Assembly: GCA_000438355.1 (NCBI GenBank)
Contig: FR901448.1
Coordinates: 1-12,932 of the forward strand
Direction: 5' to 3'
From: Clostridium sp. CAG:273
GTDB taxonomy: Bacteria; Bacillota; Clostridia; TANB77; CAG-508
DNA: 12,932 nucleotides
This document shows, one piece after another, positions 1-6,581 of the stretch; the stretch's first letter is position 1; every line of letters starts with the position of its first letter. Made by a program: the position numbers and the translations under genes. The notes under the pieces were generated by a model. That model was not told the DNA's origin. It made no database searches and saw only the letters and a list, made by a program, of their open reading frames with translations.

Positions 1-56
1 ATCTCCATATTCCTTTAAAATTAATATTTTCAACTACTATTTTTTTATATTTGTTT

Positions 57-1581
57 TTATACTATTTCTCCTATTAGTTCTAATCCATCACTTTGCATAA
101 TTTTTACATTTCTAATCTCATTTTCTAATTGCTTTTCTATTTTTAATTCTTTTTTGCTATCCTGTTCTATTTTTTCTTTTATCTTTACCTTAACAACTCT
201 ATAATTTGTAGTATGACCTTTTACATATTCCCCACATTGTTCTTCAAAAAGCACACTAAGTGTTTTTCCAATGCTTGCATTGTTAAATTCTTCTTCGTAT
301 TTATCAGAAAGTTCTAGTAACTTGTTACTTCTTTCTTCTTTTACATTTCCGTTCACTTGATTTTCCATAACTGCCGCTTTTGTGCCTTTTCTTGGTGAAT
401 ATTTAAATACATGTATTTTATATAATTTAATCCTTTTCAATAGTTCATAAGTTTTGTTAAACTCCTTATCTGTTTCCCCTGGAAATCCTACTATTATATC
501 TGCTGTTAAAGCTGCATTTGGGAAAAATTTTCTTATTCTTTCTGTCGCTTTCTCTGCTTCTTCTGCTGTATACTTTCTATTCATTCTTTTTAATGTTTCT
601 GTACAACCACTTTGTAAAGACAAATGGAAATGGTCACAAACCTTTTCTAACTTGCTTAGTCTTTCTACAAACTCCTCTGTAATTATTGTTGGTTCTAGCG
701 AGCCTAGCCTAATTCTTTTTATTTTAGGTATTTTGTTTATATCTTCTAATAAATCTATAAGTCTGTAGTTTTTTAATTCTTTCAATTCATATTTTTCTGA
801 ACTTACATTATCTAAATTCTCTAATTTTTTTACAATCTCTACATTTTCTATTTTAATATTTGGGCTATCAATTTCATCCGGTTTATTTACTTTATACTCC
901 TTATTTAATTTTTTATTCATATATTGGTTTTCTTGATCTTTCACATTTTTATATGCAAAGTCTGTACCATAAGCAGTCAAATTTATACCTGTTAAAACAA
1001 CCTCTTTTATTCCATTTTCCGAAATTTTTTCTATTTCTTTAATTATATGTTCTGGATGTCTACTCCTAACTCTTCCTCTTGCATATGGAATAATACAATA
1101 TGTACAAAATTGATTGCATCCATCTTCCACCTTTATTACAGCTCTATTTCTTTCTGTATGTGTAATTAAACCAAATTCCTCATAATTATCTGTTGGCATC
1201 ATATTTGAAACAGAAATTATTTTCTCATTTTCTCTTAAATACCTTTCAACATATTCCACTATATCCTTTTTTTCTTTAGTACCAAGGATTAAATCTATAT
1301 CTTCTATTTCCTCTAGTTTTTCTCTTGCTACTTGAACATAACAACCAACAGCTACCAATATTGCATCTTTATTTTGCTGTTTAACTCTCCTTAACATTTG
1401 CCTTGACTTTTTATCTGCAATATTTGTAACTGTACATGTATTTATTACATATATTTCTGCTTTAGCTTCAAAATCTACAATCTCATATCCTACTTCTATA
1501 AATTTTTGCATCATTGCATTTGTTTCATATTGGTTTGTTTTACATCCGCAAAGTACAAAAAGCTACTCTTCTCTTTCCCAT
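57..1581 (-). pseudogene. mtaB: tRNA t6A37 methylthiotransferase MtaB, reading frame broken by one extra base near the start
   Basis: MtaB is a radical SAM enzyme that converts t6A to ms2t6A at position 37 of tRNAs reading ANN codons. The long frame opens at 1514 but has no ribosome binding site there. Upstream, an AAGGAG (1588-1593) precedes an ATG at 1581 that encodes MGKRRVAFCTL. Removing one base at about 1548 continues this as GCKTNQYETNA straight into the long frame, which is the conserved N-terminus of the family. In the joined 507-residue protein the UPF0004 cluster cysteines are about C13, C49 and C80. The radical SAM motif CNQFCTYC gives C155, C159 and C162, and a TRAM-like tail follows. 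About 65 Lys/Asn/Glu-rich residues (near 207-270) are inserted after the TGINLTAYG strand. As written, the product stops after 13 codons. This may be a real mutation or a sequencing error. The gene follows hepT by 33 bases, probably in one operon. No terminator is visible before the left edge. Confidence 0.85.
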
Positions 1582-1614
1582 GATAAACTCCTTAAAATAA
1601 CACTATTTTTTATT

Positions 1615-1953
1615 TTAAGCCTCTTTTAATATTTTTTCCAAATCCATCTTTAACTGTATTATATCATCTGTTATAATATCCCAAATTAAATTTAAATTTA
1701 TACCTTCATAGTCATGAACAATTTTGTTTCTTAAATTTTTTATAATAATCCACTCTATATTATTATATCTTTCCATAGTTTCTTTAGTTATATTTTTAAC
1801 CAGTTCACCTATTTGACTAATAGCAAAAACAGTAGCATCAACTTTTTCTTCGTTACGTGAAAATGTTTCAAAACTACACCCTTCTGTGTATTTTAATGCC
1901 TTGTTTATATATTCTATCATCTTTTTTAATGACATATATTCTTTATTTTTCAT
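1615..1953 (-). CDS. hepT: HepT-like HEPN ribonuclease toxin (DUF86 family)
   Basis: This 112-residue protein is a minimal HEPN-domain RNase, the toxin of the MntA-HepT pair. The family is a small all-helical dimer whose Rx4-6H motif forms the RNA-cleaving site. The motif is seen here as RNKIVHDY, with R75, H80 and Y82, so the full R-X4-H-X-Y signature of HepT is present. In characterised HepT this tyrosine is the residue that the partner MntA modifies with AMP to silence the toxin. I chose the ATG at 1953, which has AGGAG 9 bases upstream, over a TTG two codons earlier. The start overlaps the end of mntA by 11 bases, so the two are translationally coupled. Motif and partner both fit, and the toxin looks intact. 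The RNA it cuts cannot be read from the sequence. Confidence 0.93.
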   Translation of the reverse strand: MKNKEYMSLKKMIEYINKALKYTEGCSFETFSRNEEKVDATVFAISQIGELVKNITKETMERYNNIEWIIIKNLRNKIVHDYEGINLNLIWDIITDDIIQLKMDLEKILKEA

Positions 1954-2251
1954 ACACAATCACTCCTGTTTTCCTTATCTCTTTATCTATTAATGAATTT
2001 TCTACTATCTCATATTTTTCAAAACCATCAATTTCTTTTTGTAATTTTTCTTCAATTTGACATATTAATTTTAGCAGTGCAAAGCCCTTTAATTTTGACT
2101 TTGTATCTATTATTAAGTCTATATCACTATCTTTAGTAGCATTTTTCTTAGCATATGAGCCAAATAAAATAACTTGATAAACTGGCTTATCTTTTAATAT
2201 TTCTGACAATATCTTTTTTATTTCTTCGATTGTATAAATTTTCTCACTCAT
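1943..2251 (-). CDS. mntA: MntA-like minimal nucleotidyltransferase, antitoxin to HepT
   Basis: This 102-residue protein is a minimal DNA-polymerase-beta-fold nucleotidyltransferase. In studied MntA-HepT systems the enzyme uses ATP to put AMP groups on the HepT active-site tyrosine, which neutralises the toxin. The signature GS-X10-DxD is exact: G31 and S32 in GSYAKKN, then D43 and D45 in SDIDL. D75 (in EIDGF) sits on the following strand at the place of the usual third metal-binding carboxylate. A strong AAGGAGGAG (2255-2263) lies just ahead of the ATG. It is the first gene of an mntA-hepT overlap pair, and mtaB follows. It could be called a generic nucleotidyltransferase-domain protein, but the adjoining HEPN gene makes the antitoxin role very likely. 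Confidence 0.92.
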   Translation of the reverse strand: MSEKIYTIEEIKKILSEILKDKPVYQVILFGSYAKKNATKDSDIDLIIDTKSKLKGFALLKLICQIEEKLQKEIDGFEKYEIVENSLIDKEIRKTGVIVYEK

Positions 2252-2371
2252 ATTCTCCTCCTTATTTAATAATATAGTAATAGTATATTTATTAATCTCA
2301 TTTTCCTATATCTTAATATACCATATTCTTTTATAAAAATATAGTCTTATAGCAAAATTTATTACATAACA

Positions 2372-2405
2372 AGAGAGCGGTCTCAGAAATCTAAAACCAC
2401 TCTCT
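2372..2405 (-). terminator. Hairpin after the small membrane protein gene
   Basis: Ten-base arms (2372-2381 and 2396-2405, AGAGAGCGGT against ACCACTCTCT) pair with one mismatch around a 14-base loop. The hairpin lies 11 bases past the stop of the minus-strand gene ending at 2417. The run that follows (TGTTATG) is poor in T, so termination would be weak. Confidence 0.45.
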
Positions 2406-2416
2406 ATTTGAAAACT

Positions 2417-2638
2417 TCAATGAAATGCAACCGTTGCTGTGTACATTACTCCCAATACTGCCCATAAGGAAACACTTACTGTCAAAATTAATCCTGCTTT
2501 ATTTTGAAAAATTTTTCTTAGCATTTTCTCTACAGCTGGAAACTTTATCTGAATAAATGTAATCACTAATCCTATAAAGATACAAAATATGTACACTATT
2601 CCACCTAGCCGAAGAATTGTATCCAGTGCTTTAATCAT
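2417..2638 (-). CDS. Small two-helix membrane protein of unknown function
   Basis: The product is 73 residues and I do not recognise a family. Two hydrophobic segments are visible. The first is around residues 12-32 (GGIVYIFCIFIGLVITFI). The second is around 48-70 (AGLILTVSVSLWAVLGVMY). A short basic connector (EKMLRKIFQNK) lies between them, so the predicted topology is a helical hairpin in the cytoplasmic membrane. The ATG at 2638 was preferred because AGGAG (2646-2650) sits 7 bases before it. The ATG at 2644 is only one base from that site. It stands alone between the groESL operon and mntA-hepT, with its own downstream hairpin. No export signal or cysteine pattern suggests a function. Confidence 0.6.
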   Translation of the reverse strand: MIKALDTILRLGGIVYIFCIFIGLVITFIQIKFPAVEKMLRKIFQNKAGLILTVSVSLWAVLGVMYTATVAFH

Positions 2639-2734
2639 ATTCATTCTCCTTTTCCAAAAAACAATACAATTATTATAACACCAAATTAACCCAAAATCAA
2701 ATTATGTAGTAATTTCATATTACATAATAATAAG

Positions 2735-2844
2735 CTAGAAATATAGTATTTTTGCAGTGAAGCAAGGTCTTTAAATTTGTGTTTTGCACAAATTTAAAGT
2801 AGCCATGCGTCCGTAGCTGAACAAAAAAATCACTATATTTCTAG
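2735..2844. repeat. 110-bp nested palindrome, candidate mobile miniature element or structured RNA
   Basis: The outer arms CTAGAAATATAGT (2735-2747) and ACTATATTTCTAG (2832-2844) are perfect 13-base inverted repeats. The pairing continues imperfectly inward (ATTTTTG with CAAAAAAAT). Nested inside is a second perfect 13-base inverted repeat, CTTTAAATTTGTG (2769-2781) and CACAAATTTAAAG (2787-2799), with a 5-base loop. The spacers are less AT-rich than the surroundings. It lies 29 bases past the groEL stop, so the groESL transcript would run into it. No coding frame is present. Nested arms of this kind are typical of dispersed intergenic palindromes, but the copy number cannot be judged from one window. 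Confidence 0.6.
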
Positions 2845-2873
2845 TTCTTACATATTAAATATTTATTAAATTA

Positions 2874-4508
2874 TTAATACATTGCACCCATATCTGCTGC
2901 ATTGTCATGTCCTCCACAGCTGCATTCTTTTGGTTCTTTCTTATCTGTTACTAAACTTTCTGTTGTTAAAATCATAGAAGCAATTGATTCTGCATTTTGC
3001 AAAGCACTACGAGATACCTTAGTTGGATCAACTATTCCTGATTTCTTCATATCAACATATTCTTCATTTGCAGCATCAAAACCTATACCTACATTACTTC
3101 CTTTTACTTTTTCAAGTATAACTGCTGGTTCTAGTCCTGCATTTATTGCAATTTGTTTAACTGGCTCTTCTAAAGCTTTTAATATAATCTTTCCACCAAG
3201 TTTTTCATCTTCTTTTAAGCTTTCTACTACTTTCTCTACCTTTGGTATAATGTTAACATATGATGTTCCTCCACCTGCAACAATACCTTCTTCTACAGCT
3301 GCTTTAGTTGCAGAAAGTGCATCTTCTATTCTTAGTTTTTTGTCTTTCATTTCAACTTCTGTAGCTGCTCCAACACCAATTACAGCAACTCCACCAGCTA
3401 TTTTTGCTAATCTTTCTTGCAAATTTTCCTTTTCAAATTCACTCTTTTCTTCAGCAATTTGAGCTTTTAATTGGTTAACTCTTGATTGAATTTCATTTTT
3501 GTCTCCCATACCATCAACAATAATAGTATTTTCCTTTTGAACTTTAATTTGTCTTGCTCTACCTAATTGTTCAACTGTTGTGTCTTTTAATTCCAATCCT
3601 AAATCTGATGTAATTACTTCACCACCTGTTAAAATTGCTATATCTTGTAACATAGCTTTTCTCTTATCTCCATATCCAGGAGCTTTAACTGCAACTACAT
3701 TTAATACGCCTCTTAATTTATTTAAGATTAATGTAGATAGTGCTTCTCCTTCTATATCATCACAAATTATTACTAACTTACCAGATTGTTGCATTAAACT
3801 TTCTAATAATGGTAATATTTCTTGAATATTTCCAATTTTCTTGTCTGTTATTAATATATATGGATTATCTACAACAGCTTCCATTTTTTCTGTATCTGTT
3901 ACCATATATGGAGATACATATCCTTTATCAAATTGCATACCTTCAACAACATTTAATTCTGTTTGAGAAGTTTTTGATTCTTCTATTGTAATAACACCAT
4001 CTTTAGAAACTTTTTCCATAGCTTGTGAAATTAGTTCTCCAACTTCTGGATTTCCAGCTGATATACTTGCAACTCTTGCAATATCTTCTTTTCCATTAAC
4101 AGGTACACTTATTTCTTTTAGGGCTTCTACTGCTGCATTTACTGCTTTGTCCATACCTCTTTTAATTGCCATTGGATCTCCACCTGCTGCAACGTTTTTT
4201 ACTCCTTCTCTTATCATACTTTGAGCAAGAACCATAGCTGTAGTTGTACCATCACCTGCTACATCATTTGTTTTTATAGAGGCTTCTTTTGCAATCTGAA
4301 CTCCCATATTTTCAAATGGGTCATCTAACTCTATTTCTTTTGCAATAGTTACACCGTCATTTGTAATAAGTGGTGCACCAAATTTTTTATCTAGTACAAC
4401 ATTTCTTCCTTTTGGTCCTAATGTTACCTTTACAGTATCTGCTAATTTATTTACACCATTCAATAAACTTTTTCTGGCATCTTCTCCATATTTAATATCT
4501 TTTGCCAT
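2874..4508 (-). CDS. groL: Chaperonin GroEL (60 kDa, Hsp60)
   Basis: GroEL forms the double-ring ATP-driven folding chamber of the cytoplasm, capped by GroES. The 544-residue length is normal for the family. Visible landmarks are the N-terminal MAKDIKYGEDAR, the ATP-site segment GDGTTTAMVLAQ near residue 86, and the conserved apical and equatorial segments including AGGGTSYVNI. GGAGGAA lies about 8 bases ahead of the ATG. It is the second gene of the groES-groEL operon, 79 bases behind groES, and so falls under the CIRCE control upstream of groES. The C-terminal tail is unusual. Instead of a Gly-Gly-Met repeat it reads KECSCGGHDNAADMGAMY, with two cysteines and a histidine. Confidence 0.98.
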   Translation of the reverse strand: MAKDIKYGEDARKSLLNGVNKLADTVKVTLGPKGRNVVLDKKFGAPLITNDGVTIAKEIELDDPFENMGVQIAKEASIKTNDVAGDGTTTAMVLAQSMIREGVKNVAAGGDPMAIKRGMDKAVNAAVEALKEISVPVNGKEDIARVASISAGNPEVGELISQAMEKVSKDGVITIEESKTSQTELNVVEGMQFDKGYVSPYMVTDTEKMEAVVDNPYILITDKKIGNIQEILPLLESLMQQSGKLVIICDDIEGEALSTLILNKLRGVLNVVAVKAPGYGDKRKAMLQDIAILTGGEVITSDLGLELKDTTVEQLGRARQIKVQKENTIIVDGMGDKNEIQSRVNQLKAQIAEEKSEFEKENLQERLAKIAGGVAVIGVGAATEVEMKDKKLRIEDALSATKAAVEEGIVAGGGTSYVNIIPKVEKVVESLKEDEKLGGKIILKALEEPVKQIAINAGLEPAVILEKVKGSNVGIGFDAANEEYVDMKKSGIVDPTKVSRSALQNAESIASMILTTESLVTDKKEPKECSCGGHDNAADMGAMY

Positions 4509-4587
4509 AATAAAATTCCTCCATTCTATTTAATATTTCAAACAATTAATTACTAATTTAACAGTCAAAATTAATATAATATTATAA

Positions 4588-4869
4588 CTATTCTATAACT
4601 GCTAAAATATCACTTTGTCTAACAATTACTAAATCTTCACCTTCATATTTTATTTTAGTTCCAGCATATTCATTTAAATATACTTTATCACCTTTTTTTA
4701 CACTCATCTCTTCTCTTTTTCCATCAACTAATTCTCCTGGTCCAACTTCTAAAACTTCTGCAATTTTTGACTTGTCTTGAGCATTTCCTGTTAAAATAAT
4801 TCCACTTTTTGTAGTCTCCTCATTTTCTACCATTTTAACTACAACTCTGTCTAATAATGGTTTTAACAT
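4588..4869 (-). CDS. groS: Co-chaperonin GroES (10 kDa, Hsp10)
   Basis: GroES is the heptameric lid of the GroEL chamber. The 93-residue product matches the family over its full length: LKPLLDRVVVK at the start, the mobile-loop region around EETTKSGIILTGNA, then GPGELVDGK and the terminal DILAVIE. The start is the ATG at 4869, because GGAGG (4878-4882) lies 8 bases before it. An in-frame ATG at 4887 overlaps that ribosome binding site and is not the start. It is the first gene of the groESL operon, transcribed from the CIRCE-controlled promoter at 4966-4992. Confidence 0.98.
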   Translation of the reverse strand: MLKPLLDRVVVKMVENEETTKSGIILTGNAQDKSKIAEVLEVGPGELVDGKREEMSVKKGDKVYLNEYAGTKIKYEGEDLVIVRQSDILAVIE

Positions 4870-4933
4870 TAAAATTACCTCCTTCAAAATTTATGTAGGT
4901 TCTAAAATTATCCTGCATATATTATATGTTATA

Positions 4934-4960
4934 TTAGCACTCATTATTACTGACTGCTAA
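4934..4960. promoter_or_regulatory. CIRCE operator (HrcA binding site) of groESL
   Basis: TTAGCACTC, a 9-base spacer and GACTGCTAA match the CIRCE consensus (TTAGCACTC-N9-GAGTGCTAA) with one mismatch. It lies directly downstream of the -10 box, at the transcription start region. HrcA bound here is known to repress groESL in Bacillota and to release it on heat shock. Confidence 0.95.
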
Positions 4961-4965
4961 TATAA

Positions 4966-4992
4966 TTTATACCTTTTTTTAGCACTTGTCAA
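4966..4992 (-). promoter_or_regulatory. groESL promoter (sigma-A type)
   Basis: On the minus strand a perfect TTGACA (4992-4987) is followed after 15 bases by TATAAA (4971-4966). The next AT-rich hexamers would give a longer spacer. The -35 lies inside the second CIRCE-like palindrome and the first CIRCE begins 6 bases past the -10, as expected for HrcA-repressed promoters. Confidence 0.75.
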
Positions 4993-5005
4993 TATATATT
5001 GCTAA
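4979..5005. promoter_or_regulatory. Second, degenerate CIRCE-like operator overlapping the -35 box
   Basis: TTAGCACTT, 9 bases and TATTGCTAA keep the 9-9-9 geometry of CIRCE. The left half has 8 of 9 consensus bases and the right half 7 of 9. It starts 45 bp from the first element and covers the -35 hexamer of the groESL promoter. Confidence 0.55.
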
Positions 5006-5122
5006 AATTCACAAAACATTCACATTACACTTACTTACAGCACTACATTTAACTTTTAACTTAACAAAACATTCATATTATAAACTATATTTTGATTTTA
5101 CAATTTAAGATATTACATTTTA

Positions 5123-5151
5123 AGTTATAAGATAAACGTTATCTTATAACT
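5123..5151. repeat. Perfect 13-bp inverted repeat between groESL promoter and deoD
   Basis: AGTTATAAGATAA (5123-5135) and TTATCTTATAACT (5139-5151) pair perfectly around the 3-base loop ACG. No T run follows on either strand, so this is not an ordinary terminator. It lies upstream of the groESL promoter and downstream of deoD. An operator or a second transcript-end structure for deoD are both possible. Confidence 0.45.
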
Positions 5152-5207
5152 CAACTCATTAGCATATGAATATTAATAATAAATTATTTTTTTAATTTCA
5201 TAAACTA

Positions 5208-5267
5208 AGGACAGACCATCTATAAACTAAATCTTATTTTATGATTTCTAGTTAAATGGTCTGTCCT
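5208..5267 (-). terminator. Large hairpin terminating the greA-deoD transcript
   Basis: The perfect 12-base arms AGGACAGACCAT (5208-5219) and ATGGTCTGTCCT (5256-5267) begin 6 bases past the deoD stop. Further pairing inside (AACTAAATC with GATTT..AGTT) extends the stem. The downstream minus-strand sequence is AT-rich but has no immediate long T run, so it may act as a 3' end stabiliser as much as a terminator. Confidence 0.65.
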
Positions 5268-5273
5268 CAATTT

Positions 5274-5984
5274 CTATATGCTTTCTAAAGCTATTTTTAT
5301 CATATTATTTAAACTTTTTTCTCTTTCTTCTGCTGTACTGCTTTGCTTTTTAGCAAGTGAGTCTACAACAGTTAATAAACAAGCTGCCTTTTTATTAAGA
5401 TATTTTGCAATATAAAATAATGCAAATGCTTCCATTTCTGCTCCGATTAAATTTAAATCTTTTGGCAATCTATTTAGTAACATCTCCAAATTATCCAAAT
5501 ATCCATCAAAGCAATCTGAACACAAAGTATTTCCCTTGGTATAGTGAATATTTAATTTTGTTGCCGCTTCTTCTATTTTACTATTTAGTGTTTCATCTGC
5601 TTGCATTAAGTGACAATCATTTGAATTCCACTCATATGCAAAATTGCCTTCTGTATATGTTTTGTCTACTAATATTGTGTCTAGTAAATCTATATCTGGT
5701 GTATAAACTCCACATGAACCAATTCTTATTATTTTTTCGACGTCATAAAATTTATATAGCTCATAGCTATATATTCCCATACTTGGCATGCCCATTCCAG
5801 AAGAAAACACAGTAACCTTTTTATCTCCATATTTTCCTGTATATGCAAGCATATTTCTAATGGAATTTACAAGTTTTACATCTGTCAAAAAATTTTCTGC
5901 TATATATTTTGCACGTAATGGATCACCAGGCATTAATACGCTTTTTTCTATATCCTCTTTGTTAGCACTACAATGAATAGTCAT
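5274..5984 (-). CDS. deoD: Purine-nucleoside phosphorylase DeoD
   Basis: DeoD cleaves purine (deoxy)ribonucleosides with phosphate to free base and (deoxy)ribose-1-phosphate in nucleoside salvage. The 236-residue length matches the hexameric bacterial PNP type. Visible marks are the N-terminal MTIHCSANKEDI with His4, the phosphate-site segment MPGDPLRAKYIAE (Gly and Arg), SSGMGMPSMG, the RIGSCG strand, GAEMEAFALF (the ribose-binding Glu) and VVDS. The last holds the aspartate that protonates the purine in the family. GGAGG sits about 6 bases before the ATG. The start is only 12 bases after the greA stop, so both genes should be read from the greA promoter. I see nothing missing from the active site. 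Confidence 0.97.
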   Translation of the reverse strand: MTIHCSANKEDIEKSVLMPGDPLRAKYIAENFLTDVKLVNSIRNMLAYTGKYGDKKVTVFSSGMGMPSMGIYSYELYKFYDVEKIIRIGSCGVYTPDIDLLDTILVDKTYTEGNFAYEWNSNDCHLMQADETLNSKIEEAATKLNIHYTKGNTLCSDCFDGYLDNLEMLLNRLPKDLNLIGAEMEAFALFYIAKYLNKKAACLLTVVDSLAKKQSSTAEEREKSLNNMIKIALESI

Positions 5985-5996
5985 ATATACCTCCAG

Positions 5997-6476
5997 CTAT
6001 TTCGTTATTGCTAATATTTTATATTTCATTATACCTGCTGGTGCTTGAACATCTATTGTTTGGTTCTTTTTAGCACCTAACAAGGCTTTTCCTATTGGTG
6101 ATTCATTTGAAATTTTATTTTCTGCTAAGTTAACTTCTGTTGATCCAACTATAGTATATGAAACTTCTTCATTAAATTCTATATCTAAAACTTTAACAGT
6201 ATTTCCAACTTGTACTGTTTTAGTGTCTATTTCTGATTCATCAATAATTTTAGCATATCTTAATTTGTTCTCTAATTCTGCTATTTTTGTTTCATTAGCA
6301 GCTTGAGCATTTTTAGCTTCGTCGTATTCAGAGTTTTCAGATAAATCTCCAAATCCTAAAGCTATTTTTATTCTTTCAGATATCTCTGCTCTTTTCTCTG
6401 TTTTTAGTGTATCTAATTCTTGCTCTAATTTATCGTATCCCTCTTGTGTCAATAGAATTTCTTTTTCTTCTCCCAT
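5997..6476 (-). CDS. greA: Transcription elongation factor GreA
   Basis: GreA enters the secondary channel of stalled RNA polymerase and stimulates cleavage of the backtracked RNA 3' end. The product has 159 residues, the usual length. Residues 1-75 form the antiparallel coiled coil (TQEGYDKLEQELDTLK). Its tip loop GDLSENSEYDEAKNAQ carries the acidic residues D44 and E47 that hold the catalytic Mg2+. Residues from about 80 form the FKBP-like domain ending in SPIGKALLGAKKNQ. The ATG at 6476 was chosen because GGAGG (6485-6489) lies 8 bases upstream and the family begins here. A longer in-frame start at 6539 adds 21 basic residues and has no ribosome binding site. It forms an operon with deoD. 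Confidence 0.97.
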   Translation of the reverse strand: MGEEKEILLTQEGYDKLEQELDTLKTEKRAEISERIKIALGFGDLSENSEYDEAKNAQAANETKIAELENKLRYAKIIDESEIDTKTVQVGNTVKVLDIEFNEEVSYTIVGSTEVNLAENKISNESPIGKALLGAKKNQTIDVQAPAGIMKYKILAITK

Positions 6477-6552
6477 AAGTCCTTCCTCCTTTTTGTCAAA
6501 ATGTTTTTTAATATAAAAAATAAATTTGAATTTCCTCAAATTTATCTTATAT

Positions 6553-6581
6553 ATATTAATCTATTTTAATAGATTTGTCAA
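6553..6581 (-). promoter_or_regulatory. greA-deoD promoter with a palindrome in its spacer
   Basis: A consensus TTGACA (6581-6576) and TAATAT (6558-6553) are separated by exactly 17 bases on the minus strand. The -35 box overlaps the last codon and stop of the upstream gene. The spacer is almost wholly an inverted repeat, AATCTATT-tt-AATAGATT (6558-6575), which could be an operator or could end the upstream transcript as a short hairpin. Confidence 0.8.

Noticed and set aside
1..56. Start of another minus-strand gene at the left edge (AAAGGA then ATG at 8)
   Set aside because: The spacing is only about 2 bases and just two or three codons are visible. The true start may lie outside the window.
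2720..2854. Target-site duplication (TTACATA) around the 110-bp palindrome
   Set aside because: The copies are not adjacent to the arms and the surroundings are AT-rich, so this is not evidence enough for transposition.
6477..6539. Longer GreA with 21 extra N-terminal residues
   Set aside because: There is no ribosome binding site at 6539. The family start and a GGAGG with 8-base spacing are at 6476.
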